Assembly: GCA_905160935.1 (NCBI GenBank)
Contig: CAJHZI010000552.1
Location: forward strand, 605,501 to 669,500
DNA: 64,000 nucleotides
Direction: 5' to 3'
Origin: Enchytraeus crypticus
Taxonomy: Eukaryota > Annelida > Clitellata > Enchytraeida > Enchytraeidae
Under the pieces are notes generated by a model, which ran no database searches, had not been told where the DNA came from, and worked only from the letters and a program-made list of their open reading frames with translations. This document shows, in pieces, positions 55,029 to 64,000 of the stretch (positions are counted from its first letter, which is position 1; the number at the start of each line of letters is the position of its first letter). The position numbers were made by a program, and so were the translations under genes.

Positions 55029-55486
55029 CAAATGATTATAAATTCAGCGGACCTTAGCGGATTGAAAAGTGTTCATAAAATCTAAAATTGACTATCCCCC
55101 CCCCCAGATGCACCTGTCGATTTCTAGTCTTTGGAGCATCATAAAATTGCCCATTTAAGCATTTCACATATTTTTAATATTGTCATTGCAGTTGTAGTGA
55201 GGTAGAAATTTGCTTAAAATTTCAAACTTAACTAAAAATAGCAAAAAATCAATATTTGGAACAATAATGATGAGTATAAAGTAAGTATGTTTTAATGCTA
55301 ACAATTTATGCCACAATTTGATATTAACAAATTCCCTTTTAATTTGTGCTATAGAAATGTACCAATTGAAGTTACTAATTTGTTTACCTTGCAAATTTTT
55401 TAATATTTCAAATTTGTTTACGCCACTTATAATTAAACTTTTTACTCATATATTTTTGCAGGTCATTGAAAGAGTGCGTTGCTGTT

Positions 55487-58033
55487 ATGGTGCGTCCTAA
55501 GCGTCCTTTAGACGTTGGTTGTTGGCGGTGGCATCCAGCGACGGGTTTTTACTTCATCCGCTCTTCTACTCCTGGCTGTCAGTCTTCTTCCATGTCTGCG
55601 CTGAGAGCAAGTGTTGCGCAAAATCAGGTTAGGTCAAGTCAGAGGTCACCATTGGGCACTATTCAGTCAAATTATAATCTACAGAGATTGATATGTGGCC
55701 TTGTGCCTCTTGAAATCACATCGAATCAATTAGAGTCTACTAAACACCAGCCTGAAGATTCAATGCTGAATCGATTAGAGTCTAGTAAATGCCAGCCTGA
55801 TGATTCAATGCAGAATCGATTAAAGTTTAGCAAATGCCAGCCTGATGATTCAGTGCTGAATCAAATAGAGTCTACTAAACACCAAGCTGATGATTCAATT
55901 CTGAATCAATTAGAGTCTACTGAACGTCAGCCTGATGATTCAATGCTGAATCAATTAGAGTCCATTAAACACCAACCTGATGATTCAATGCAGAATCATT
56001 TGAAGTTTACGCAGCACAAAATTAACCACTCACCACACATTAAATCTGAGATGCTGTCATATCAGTATGTAATATTGCCAACTGATTTGAATGCCGATAT
56101 CTCAGATTCTGGAACCTTACCTGAACAATCTGAAGTTGTAGTTAAGCAAGAACGAGACGATTATTTAAAGCAACAGAGTGCAATAAAACATGTGTCAAGG
56201 GACGATGCGGTCCAGGCAGAATCAGATTTATTAGAGCAAGAAAAAAAAAAAAAATCAGATGGACAAATGTCATATAGGACTGTTGCTTCTGTAGGACAGA
56301 GACCACAGAATCTCTTGTTGAAAGAACATAAATCAAAGAATGCTGGAATGGAAGGTAATGGATCAAAGATTCCCGTGATTCTAGGACTGAGGTCAAATAG
56401 GCCCTTGACAGAAGGAATGAGGTTCAAGAGTCCAGTGATGAAAAGACAGAGATCAAAGATTCCCATAATGGAAGGTCTGAAGAATAGCATGTCTCTGCAA
56501 AAGCCAGAGTCACTGATCGAGCAACTGCAAGTCAATCAAGTTCTAGAGTGCCAATCAATATGTAGTCGCAGTCAATCAGAGTCAACTCATACTAGTGATT
56601 TGGAACTTAATAATCAGATTGAGGACACAAGCAAAGATTGGCCGAGAATAGGAATAGATCTTAAAAAAGTCGTAGTCACGGATTTGCAGTTGAATAACAA
56701 ACCGTCATACCAGTTTAAAAGTATTGTTGACAGAAGTAGAGTTTGTATTGATGATAAAAGGGTAAGAAATAATAATCTGTGTGCTGGAAAAAATCTGCTA
56801 GACTCTCCTTCAGGAATTCTTATGTCAGAAAATTCTCCAGCGGGAAAATTTGGGTCAGAAGTCCTGCAGCCAGACAACAGTCAGTTCTTAAGCCATCAGT
56901 CAGTAAACGATCATCTTGTAAATCGTCAGACTGTTAGCCATCAGTCAGTAAACGATCATCTTGTAAATTGTCAGACTGTTAGCCATCAGTCAGTAAACGA
57001 TCATCTTGTAAATCGTCAGACTGTTAGCCATCAGTCAGTAAACGATCATCTTGTAAATCGTCAGACTGTTAGCTATCAGTCAGTAAACGATCTTCCTGTA
57101 AATCATGAGACAGTTAGCCATCAGTTAGCAACTTCTCTAGCTATGAACCCTCGATCAGTAAACCCTGTGTCAGTCAACCGTATACCAGTTTGTCCACATT
57201 CTGTATACAATAATTTAGCAAATCCACATTTAGAAAAACCTTCATTATCAAATTATTGGTCTGCAAATCGATGTTCAGTAAATCCTCCACTACTGAATAA
57301 TCGTTGGCCAGTAAATCGTTCATTTATTAACCCTGGGCTGAGAAATCCATGGCTCACACACACTTGGTTTGTAAATCCTCTGTCATTCTTTCCTCCATTT
57401 GAGTGGGTAAACTCGTCGAATGCTTGGCCAGTAGCTCATGCGCCTGTACTAGAAGGTAATCACCGAACTAGAAATCCTCAACTGGTAAATCCTTTATCAG
57501 CAAACTCTCAGTTGATAACATGTCAGCCATTAAACACTCGCTCAGTGTACCCTGGTTCAGTAAACTCTCCACAGGTTAACATAAATCTTCCTACATATAT
57601 GCATTGGTATGCCGCTGTTGCTGCTGCCGCCGCCGCTACAACAATGGTGGCCCAGCGTTTTAGGTTTGGAAGTCTAAGCCAATTTGGCCATAATAGTCAT
57701 TTGTTCCAGGGTTCATCGACTGTTGATTTATCGCAGAATGGGTCTAATAATTTTCAGCGAAATATGTCAGTACCTGCAGAGATGCGGGTTAATGTTGCGA
57801 GATTTGAGAACATCTGTACTACAGCCTTCAAACCGGAGTTATTGCAGAGTTGTGAGGCAGGCAAAGCTGTTGCACTTGAATCAACTGCTGCCATCAAAGC
57901 GGCTCCAAAGCGTAAATTATCTTCATCTACCAGAGTCCAGTGTGAGGGCGCCACTGCAGTGAAACTGACAACTGGAATGATGCGAAATCAACGGGCTCCA
58001 ACGAGGCGTCAAGCTAAAGGATCGTCTAAGTAA
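55487..58033 (+). CDS. Unrecognised repeat-containing protein, about 848 residues
   Basis: A single open frame without introns. I chose the ATG at 55487, which has G at -3 and G at +4. The frame is open a little further left to a good acceptor ('atatatttttgcag' at 55460), so this may instead be the last exon of a longer gene. Contents in order: an N-terminal KRPLDVGCWRWHPATGFYF segment; seven tandem 15-residue repeats (NQLEST.HQPDDSML type, 55724-56038); a Lys/Gln-rich middle with loosely repeated IPVILGLRSNRPL and SPVMKRQRS motifs; five to six tandem 15-residue repeats (SHQSVNDHLVNRQTV, about 56889-57130); a long Asn/Pro/Val region with NP..VN motifs and several Trp; an Ala run near 57610; and a basic tail (RAPTRRQAKGSSK). 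No known domain is recognised. The length without stops in AT-rich DNA and in-frame repeats of 45 bp argue that it is translated. Confidence 0.7.
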   Translation: MVRPKRPLDVGCWRWHPATGFYFIRSSTPGCQSSSMSALRASVAQNQVRSSQRSPLGTIQSNYNLQRLICGLVPLEITSNQLESTKHQPEDSMLNRLESSKCQPDDSMQNRLKFSKCQPDDSVLNQIESTKHQADDSILNQLESTERQPDDSMLNQLESIKHQPDDSMQNHLKFTQHKINHSPHIKSEMLSYQYVILPTDLNADISDSGTLPEQSEVVVKQERDDYLKQQSAIKHVSRDDAVQAESDLLEQEKKKKSDGQMSYRTVASVGQRPQNLLLKEHKSKNAGMEGNGSKIPVILGLRSNRPLTEGMRFKSPVMKRQRSKIPIMEGLKNSMSLQKPESLIEQLQVNQVLECQSICSRSQSESTHTSDLELNNQIEDTSKDWPRIGIDLKKVVVTDLQLNNKPSYQFKSIVDRSRVCIDDKRVRNNNLCAGKNLLDSPSGILMSENSPAGKFGSEVLQPDNSQFLSHQSVNDHLVNRQTVSHQSVNDHLVNCQTVSHQSVNDHLVNRQTVSHQSVNDHLVNRQTVSYQSVNDLPVNHETVSHQLATSLAMNPRSVNPVSVNRIPVCPHSVYNNLANPHLEKPSLSNYWSANRCSVNPPLLNNRWPVNRSFINPGLRNPWLTHTWFVNPLSFFPPFEWVNSSNAWPVAHAPVLEGNHRTRNPQLVNPLSANSQLITCQPLNTRSVYPGSVNSPQVNINLPTYMHWYAAVAAAAAATTMVAQRFRFGSLSQFGHNSHLFQGSSTVDLSQNGSNNFQRNMSVPAEMRVNVARFENICTTAFKPELLQSCEAGKAVALESTAAIKAAPKRKLSSSTRVQCEGATAVKLTTGMMRNQRAPTRRQAKGSSK

Positions 58034-58202
58034 ATGATTGATATCCTGCAAGATTAAGGTATTTACGGTATATATTTAATTTTTGCTCTTATTTAGCTAA
58101 ACATTTATTCATTTTAATTCATATGTATGCTGTACAAGTTCAGTGTATCACTATGCTAATTCATATATTTTGTCTCAGTTAATTTTAAATGGTTTGACTA
58201 TC

Positions 58203-58262
58203 TCTTTCTCTTAATGCACTGCCTATTGGCAGATCCTTGACATATGTATAACTCATCCACAT
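58203..58262 (-). mobile_element. LINE family C 3' end, copy 6 (short)
   Basis: CTTTCTCTTAATGCACTGCC, TATTGGCAGATCCTTGACAT: only the last 60 bases of the family, just after the unknown 848-residue gene. Confidence 0.7.
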
Positions 58263-58330
58263 ATTTCTAAATGAATTGACTATATGGATTAAATTTTTAA
58301 ATATATTGCAACTTGTAAATTAAATACAAA

Positions 58331-58492
58331 CTCTCTCTCTCTTAGTGCACTGCCTACTAGCAGGTCCATGGTATATAACGCCTCCAATCTTCTCTGTCTT
58401 CTGCCTTCCTCTTCATTTCCACATATGAGTGGGTCTGTAAATCATCTAACGTACCTAATCTCGGCCTGCCCCTGCCTCTTTACAAACTATAA
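58331..58492 (-). mobile_element. LINE family C 3' end, copy 7
   Basis: (CT)n, CTTAGTGCACTGCCTACTAG. The minus strand reads RGRGRPRLGTLDDLQTHSYV then EMKRKAEDREDWRRYIPWTC, close to the consensus tail. Confidence 0.8.
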
Positions 58493-58849
58493 TAGTTAAT
58501 ATACAAATGCAAACTATAAAGTAAATTATCTAATTAAACATGTTTGTATTTGCTCAGTATAACATTATGTTGTTTGTAGATGAAACGGCTGGCAGCTGTA
58601 GGAATTTGTTATTTGGATCGACTGTTGAGTATAGTGAATTGAGACTACTAACGCTTTACCCGGTGATGACTTATGACTCTTCTATCTACTCTACATGAAT
58701 CAATATGAGTCAACATGATTGAAATGAATGTATGGTATCTGCCGTTTCTATCATACACTCTGTGCTATATGACTATCTGCATATGCAAGTCGGTGCCACA
58801 TATTTTGTGCTAGCTTGTGCCGCCTTATCTGTGCTGTATGGATATGTAC

Positions 58850-59280
58850 CATGCATGTCAGTGTCACCTCAACTGTGTCTTATATGATTGTACTGCCTCA
58901 TCTGTGCCTATCATATGAGTGTGCCACTTCATCTGTGCCAAATCACATGAGTGTGCCACTTCCTCTGTGCCATTTCATATATGTGTGCCACCTCATCTGT
59001 GCCATATCATATGAGTGTGCCAACTCATATGTGCCATATCATATATGTGTACCACCTCATCTGTGCCATATCATATAAGTGTGCCACCTCGTCTGTGCCA
59101 AATTATGTGTGTGCCACCTCATCTGTGCCATATCGTATGAGTGTGCCATATCATATGAGTGTGCCACCTCATCTGTGCCATATGTATCATAATGTGTGTG
59201 TGCCACCTCAACAGTGCCATTTGTGTATGCCAACTCATATGTGCCATATCATATGTGTGTAACACCTCATCTGTGCTACA
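58850..59280. repeat. Degenerate 31-bp minisatellite (GTGTGCCACCTCATCTGTGCC)
   Basis: About 13 units built on GTGTGCCACCTCATCTGTGC plus ATATCATATGA. Two overlapping frames read Cys/His/Pro-rich peptides but the units do not keep frame, so it is not treated as coding. Confidence 0.88.
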
Positions 59281-59340
59281 TGGAACTTGCTACAGAAGAA
59301 ACTTGTTTGTAACTTGCTAAGTTACTCTGCTACTCGTTAA

Positions 59341-59409
59341 AGCTGGTAAAGTTATTGTTAACATCAGTTTCCTCACTTGAAAACGTTGTCAGTGATTGGC
59401 GAGCCCAAG
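59341..59409 (-). mobile_element. SINE family A, copy 14 (3' part only)
   Basis: Reverse-oriented 3' body (AGCTGGTAAAGTTATTGTTA, then CAGTTTCCTCACTTGAAAAC) ending at GGCGAGCCCAAG, just before the B box. It is abutted by a 20-bp tandem array. Confidence 0.7.
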
Positions 59410-59562
59410 TTAAGTTCCAATGCTATTTGTTAAGTTACTCTGCTATTTGTTAAGTTACTCTGCTATTTGTTAAGTTACTCTGCTATTTGTTAAGTTACTC
59501 TGCTATTTGTTAAGTTACTCTGCTATTTGTTAAGCTACTCTGCCGCTTGTTAAGGGTTAATA
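59410..59562. repeat. 20-bp tandem (TTAAGTTACTCTGCTATTTG)
   Basis: Seven units, beginning immediately at the broken end of a family A SINE. Confidence 0.92.
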
Positions 59563-59569
59563 AAAATAT

Positions 59570-60265
59570 TTTGGATCAAACTACCAGGATGACTTTTATC
59601 GCTTTAAGTACCAGTGGTTGAGTCGATCGACATTTGAATCATGGTATATAAATGATATACCAGTTATATTCAGTTCATTCTAATCCATTTGTATGGAGGT
59701 CTGCCATTTCAAGTGTCATGATATTTCACCAGTGTACTTTCACCAGTTACTTAACATAAAATATTTAGTTACTTAACATAAAAATAAATACTTATACTGT
59801 TACATACATACTGTTATATACATACTGTTAGTTTGAATATTTCTTAAGTTCATTGGTTTGAATACTTCTTAAGTTCAATGAATTGCGGTTAATTTAGCAT
59901 TATATAATTGCAAAATATTTTGTTGTGTAGCATTATATTGGCCTCTGATTTGTTTTTATTTCAATTTCCTGGTGATTTATTATATTGCTGTCAAGGTTTT
60001 TATATGTATGTAAGCAAAACTAAAATTATCACGTAATTTTTATTTAATTTTGCAAGTTGCTTTTATATTATGTGATATTTTGTTTTATTTTAGTTTTAAT
60101 ATTTTATAACTGTTTAGCATTTGAAAAATATAGGAAAACAAGAGCCTTTGTTCTGTATGTTAAGTTACTGTGATAGAGAATATTGTGCCTCAGTAGCCTT
60201 GTATTTCATTTAGTGTTAATTAATATTGTTACCAATATTATTTATAACTATTATTTGTTTCAATG
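59570..60265. other. Intergenic AT-rich stretch, no gene seen
   Basis: Short local duplications (AGTTACTTAACATAAAA, CATACTGTTA) only; no frame above background. Confidence 0.6.
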
Positions 60266-60269
60266 TCTC

Positions 60270-60550
60270 CGTGTTGTGTCTGGGTTGTTTGAAGAATAGA
60301 TCAAGCGGTGACTGCACGTGTCCTAGAATGCGACTAAAGCACTAAGCTCCAAACCAACGTCAGATAGGGCATTCGGTTGGTGAGCGCATAGGCTTCAGAA
60401 ATTTGCTACAAAGCTATCTAAAACGAATGGAAAAATAGAGGATTTACTGATAAGATAGTATGGGACAGAGAGGAGTGGAGAATGTCTATTTGTATTCCGA
60501 CCCTAGTTAAACAGAGTTTAAAGGGAACATGATGACGATGATGATGATTT
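60270..60550 (+). repeat. Interspersed family B, copy 9
   Basis: Full copy with the 5' CCGTGTTGTGTCTGGGTTGT head, ACTGCACGTGTCCTAGAATG, GGCATTCGGTTGGTGAGCGC and CCCTAGTTAAACAGAGTTTA, then a (GAT)n tail. Confidence 0.82.
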
Positions 60551-60639
60551 ATTTTCAATGAAAGTTATCTTAATTGTAAGATAATTATATGCCATTCAGT
60601 TTGGTTCAGCTTTTATTGGCTGGTTTTTGTTATACTGAT

Positions 60640-60755
60640 TGTTCTCTTTTTAAGAGTCTTTTATTTTTGCTCACTGGACTTGTTTTTAGTTTCTTAAGGC
60701 TCCATGTTGTCGTTAACGGCAGTAACATTCCAATTATTGTTGTTGTTGTAGTTGT
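60640..60755 (+). repeat. Interspersed family D, copy 5 (diverged)
   Basis: TTTTTGCTCACTGGACTTG, GGCTCCATGTTGTCGTTAAC, GGCAGTAACATTCCAATT, then TTG repeats. Confidence 0.6.
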
Positions 60756-60989
60756 TTATATATCGTGAATTCAGCATATCATTGTATATTACTATTATTA
60801 TTAGCTGGGCTATAAGAGATCATGGCTAAACTTTTTACTATTCTTATAATTGAGTTGTATAATAATATATTATGACTGTATTTCACCACATCTCATTTGC
60901 ATCATGTGTTCAGCTTTTATTCTGCTATTGAGCAAGAGATTGTAAGTTCTCTGATTACATCTAAAAGAGTGATTCCTGACCTGGGCTCC

Positions 60990-61115
60990 ATGGAATATAT
61001 AGACTTCAGTCTATCGAATTGAAGTCTATAGAATATTTAGACTTCAGTCTATATAATTGAAGTCTATAGAATATTTAGACTTCAGTTTATAGAATTGAAG
61101 TCTATGGAATATATA
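60990..61115. repeat. Palindromic minisatellite (AGACTTCA...TGAAGTCT)
   Basis: Three units of about 40 bp, each with AGACTTCAGTCTAT facing TTGAAGTCTATAGA as a hairpin-capable pair. Confidence 0.88.
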
Positions 61116-61261
61116 TATTATCGATCGATTGATCGATGGATTTGTTTACTGATTGATTGACATACTGAAATCGCCTGTAGTTGTTTGCTGCACTTTAAAA
61201 AATTGATATCATGTTGATATTACCTTATGTGCCATGAGTAATCCGGATTCAATTTTTGTAT

Positions 61262-61740
61262 TTCATTTAGATTCTCTCTATTTCTCTCTCTCACCCACTC
61301 TCTATCTCTTTCTCTTAGTGCACTGCCTACTTGCTGGTACATGGTATATATCGCCTCCACTCTTCCCTGTCTTCCTTTTTCATCTTCACATCCACATAAG
61401 AGTGAATATTTAAATCGTCTAATATTCCCAATCTCGATCTTCCTCTGCTTCTCTTTCCTTCCATTCTACCATCTATGACCTCCATTAGTAGACTATCTCT
61501 CATTAGAATGTGTCGTGTCTAAATCTTTTCCTACTCTTTATAGCATTTATCAACTGTATGTCTATACCCACTCTCTTCAGGACTTCTTGTTGTCGAAATA
61601 AACATATGTCTCTCTCTCTCTTCATTTGTAACATTTAGGTTCCATTAATCTTTTCTATTCTACTCCAAATTCACATTTCCAACGCTTCTAATCTCCTGAC
61701 ATCTTCATTTAGATTAGGGATGACTAATTGTCTGGTTTAT
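61262..61740 (-). mobile_element. LINE family C 3' end, copy 8 (long, decayed)
   Basis: About 480 bp: (CT)n, CTTAGTGCACTGCCTACTTG, then the antisense RT C-terminal blocks (minus: EGKRSRGRSRLGILDDLNIH and upstream LEALEM-like remnants). A (CT)n patch near 61612 interrupts the body. Confidence 0.78.
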
Positions 61741-62276
61741 TTTCGAATGACAGAGATTCGTCTTATACATGCTGGTGAAATTGTTTAATTAAGACTTTTT
61801 AATTTTCTCCTTACCATGATTTCTAAAAAAAATTATTTTTAAACGTTTATTTGTAGGCCTATATGATGTCAGTGCATTTGGTGTCGAGTTGATGCTGAAA
61901 TAAATATCTCTCTCTCTCTCTCTTTGTTAATAGAAAGAATTTCGTTCTGTTTCCAGTTCCTACCCAATTGTTGTTTTTATGATTTCTTTGTACTGTTAAA
62001 ATATTGTTGGCTTCTATTTCGAAAATATAACGAGTTAATTATCTAAGAAATATTTTTCATTCAGATTTGGTAAATCTCACATTTCGTTCTGGAAAATTAG
62101 TAATTGGATATCAACTATCGACTGAACTGAGCTTCTACTTTTTTGGTCGCCTCGCGCAAGACCTTCACGGAGAAGTGGTTATTGAAAAATCATACCTGAG
62201 ACTCTTTCTAATTAATTTTAAATAGTGATAACGGCAACCTATGCAATTGGTGCAAGCGGATCTCTAAACACTAATA

Positions 62277-62410
62277 AAGCTAAGGTTAACGCCAGTTTCC
62301 TCACTCGTAAGCGGTCTTAGAGACGGGCGAGCTCAGAATTTGAACCCCGGACATAACGATCCGCGGTCGAGTATTACCTAAGCGACTTCGCCACTGGCTC
62401 CAGTCAGTGA
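62277..62410 (-). mobile_element. SINE family A, copy 15
   Basis: Reverse-oriented full copy with B box GGGGTTCAAATTC and the CACTGGCT/AGTCAGTG head, about 1 kb upstream of the SOD-like exon. Confidence 0.8.
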
Positions 62411-62639
62411 AATGGACTTTTCTGTATTTTAGTTTTCTTATTCTAATAGACTTTTCTGTTAACAGTAGATGAAGGAGGTAGAGTATCGCTAAGGTTATCA
62501 ACAGCTGAGTAATAGATGCAGGGTTCGCTTCCACTGCTCGCTGTGTCACTGATAGGCCTATGCTTTCAGGGTAGATTCGACGCTGATGGTAAATGATCTT
62601 AACCATTGGCTCTATTGTCGATGTGTATGCTTTAATACT

Positions 62640-62817
62640 GTGCTAACCTCCATAATAACCTCCATTCCGCTAGTACCTTTCCTTGAACTGACCACCCGGA
62701 TTTGGCTTGCACCGTTTATGGACCCCATACTCTGCTCATCGGTTGTAACTGGTTCCACAGTGTTCGATGTTGTCATGGACGACAGTAGCACTCTAATAGC
62801 ATTGTTGTTGTTGTGTT
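62640..62817 (+). repeat. Interspersed family D, copy 6
   Basis: Longer 5' part (CATTCCGCTAGTACCTTTCC, GGCTTGCACCGTTTATGGAC) then CTGCTCATCGGTTGTAACTG, TTCGATGTTGTCATGGACGA and (TTG)n. Confidence 0.72.
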
Positions 62818-62914
62818 TATATCATTTAATAATTCAGTTATCATGACATTCATTTATTATCTATTCATCATCATAATCTTCCCCTGAATGCGAATTTAAC
62901 TAGACCTGGATTAT

Positions 62915-63075
62915 CCTACATTCTGCTAGTACCCTTCTATGGACTGATTACCTACATCTTGGCTCGCATCGGTTAGGTACCCCCTCACGCTGCTAATCGG
63001 TTTTGATTTGGTTTCACAGTGCTCTATGTTGTCATAGACAACAGTAGCTCTCTAATGGTGTTGTTGTTGCTGATC
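62915..63075 (+). repeat. Interspersed family D, copy 7
   Basis: CATTCTGCTAGTACCCTTCT, GCTCGCATCGGTTAGG, CAGTGCTCTATGTTGTCATA, GACAACAGTAGCTCTCTAAT and (TTG)n. Sits 100 bp after copy 6. Confidence 0.72.
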
Positions 63076-63395
63076 TGTACTCACTGATAGTAAATTTTAA
63101 TCAGTTTTCGGAAGTAGATTAAAACGTAATTAAAGTTAAATGTAAACAACACCTGTGAATTTTGTATTACCTAAGAAATCATAACATAAAATAGAAGTTC
63201 GTTTACTGTAGCGCGTCCTCGACTATCAAAACTTTTGTCGGAATCGCGATTCAATTGGATTAATGTTTGTGTATTGCGTGTTAGAAACTAATTAAAATTG
63301 CATCTTTATAATAGAACCTTTAGAACCAAGAGTACGTATTTTAATAACTCTTATACAAATAATATAATATTTTAATTTTGAATCAAAGAATAACG

Positions 63396-63644
63396 ATGAC
63401 TCACTCAGTTATCTTGATAACGGTGCTATGCTGTCTTACGATGCATGATATCAGTGATGCCTCTGATCCGCCCTATGAAATACTAGGAGAGAAGGCGGAG
63501 ATTTATCCGCTGCCTCCGCTGCAGTACCGGTACGCTGAGCTAGAGCCATGGGTGGACAGAGCCACAGTCGAGGCACACTATGAGGGACATCACGAGAACT
63601 ATCGCAAGAAAATGAACGCACTGCTGTCTCAGTGGAGAGATCAG
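63396..63644 (+). CDS. Secreted Fe/Mn superoxide dismutase-like protein, first coding exon (partial gene)
   Basis: Starts at ATG 63396 and encodes 83 residues in phase 0 up to a donor CAG|GTAGAT. Residues 1-22 are a hydrophobic signal peptide (MTHSVILITVLCCLTM). Mature sequence: YPLPPLQYRYAELEPWVDRA, then EAHYEGHHENYRKKMNALL. This is the Fe/Mn-SOD N-terminal helical hairpin, with the first metal-ligand histidine at residue 61 and the second-shell His and Tyr at residues 65 and 69. The C-terminal alpha/beta domain with the other three ligands lies beyond the window, so enzyme activity cannot be judged. Typical animal MnSOD is mitochondrial; a signal peptide instead points to a secreted or membrane paralogue. 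Confidence 0.82.
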
Positions 63645-63689
63645 GTAGATATTCGTTATTATTCCGTCTTCTATGATTTATAGCATCAT

Positions 63690-63945
63690 CAACTTCCCTT
63701 TAATGCAATTTCAACTAGGGTCAGGATATGAATAGGTCTTCTCCACTCCTCTCTGTTCCATACCTTTTCAAATCTATCCATTCGTTTTAGGAAATTTTGC
63801 AGCAATTTCTGGAGCTTAGGCGTTAGTTAAGCTATCGAATGGCCTTTCTAACGTTGGTTTGGGTTTTACTGCTTTAGTCGCCTTCTATAACACATGCAGT
63901 CACCAGTTGGTCTATTCTTCAAACTACCCGGGCACAACATGGTAT
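63690..63945 (-). repeat. Interspersed family B, copy 10
   Basis: Reverse full copy in the first intron of the SOD-like gene, ending in GTTGTGCCCGGGTAGTTTGA (minus strand 5' head) at the right. Confidence 0.8.
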
Positions 63946-64000
63946 TTATGATTTATCCGCTGATAAAGATAGACGGGATCTATGTTTTATAGCAAATCAA

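Noticed and set aside
56142-56877. Minus-strand frames opposite the unknown 848-residue gene
   Set aside because: Shorter than and fully contained opposite the long plus frame, with no splice or domain support.
58815-59262. Cys/His/Pro-rich frames resembling a metal-binding repeat protein
   Set aside because: The 31-bp unit is not a multiple of three and units drift in frame. Best explained as a minisatellite.

Overview
This window is nuclear DNA of an animal, most likely a marine or other aquatic invertebrate. It is AT-rich, its genes have long introns with GT-AG borders, and it is dense in tRNA-derived SINEs, non-LTR retrotransposon pieces, microsatellites and minisatellites. Sequence alone does not fix the phylum. 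A mollusc or other lophotrochozoan is a guess, not a result.

Left two thirds (about 1.1-44.5 kb, minus strand): one very large gene. Eight coding exons with mutually compatible splice phases assemble into a protein of about 2,000 residues. It starts with a SPA17-type RIIa docking domain (ATG at 44463), continues through at least 15 IQ or IQ-like motifs, and stops at 1091. The 3.3-kb fifth exon carries seven copies of an unusual acidic plus IQ-like module. The introns hold most of the mobile DNA: a nearly complete non-LTR retrotransposon with a restriction-like endonuclease embedded in a TAA-repeat tract (10.6-13.5 kb), a WD40 gene fragment (19.8 kb), a 5'-truncated LINE (33.0-34.2 kb) and many SINEs.

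Middle (46.9-50.2 kb, plus strand): a five-exon RBM48 homologue (minor-spliceosome RNA-binding protein), head-to-head with the SPA17-like gene and about 2.5 kb from its start codon. Downstream lie a SINE, a 32-bp palindromic minisatellite (51.0-51.6 kb) and a hAT-type non-autonomous DNA transposon with an 8-bp target duplication (54.3-55.0 kb).

Right part: a long intron-free reading frame (55.5-58.0 kb) for an unrecognised protein of about 848 residues with two separate 15-residue repeat arrays; then about 5 kb of repeats; then the first coding exon of a secreted Fe/Mn superoxide dismutase-like protein (63.4-63.6 kb), which runs off the right edge.

At least eight interspersed repeat families recur. 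Several end in a characteristic simple repeat, so many microsatellites here look like former retroelement tails. No functional tRNA, rRNA, CRISPR array or bacterial-type operon is present.
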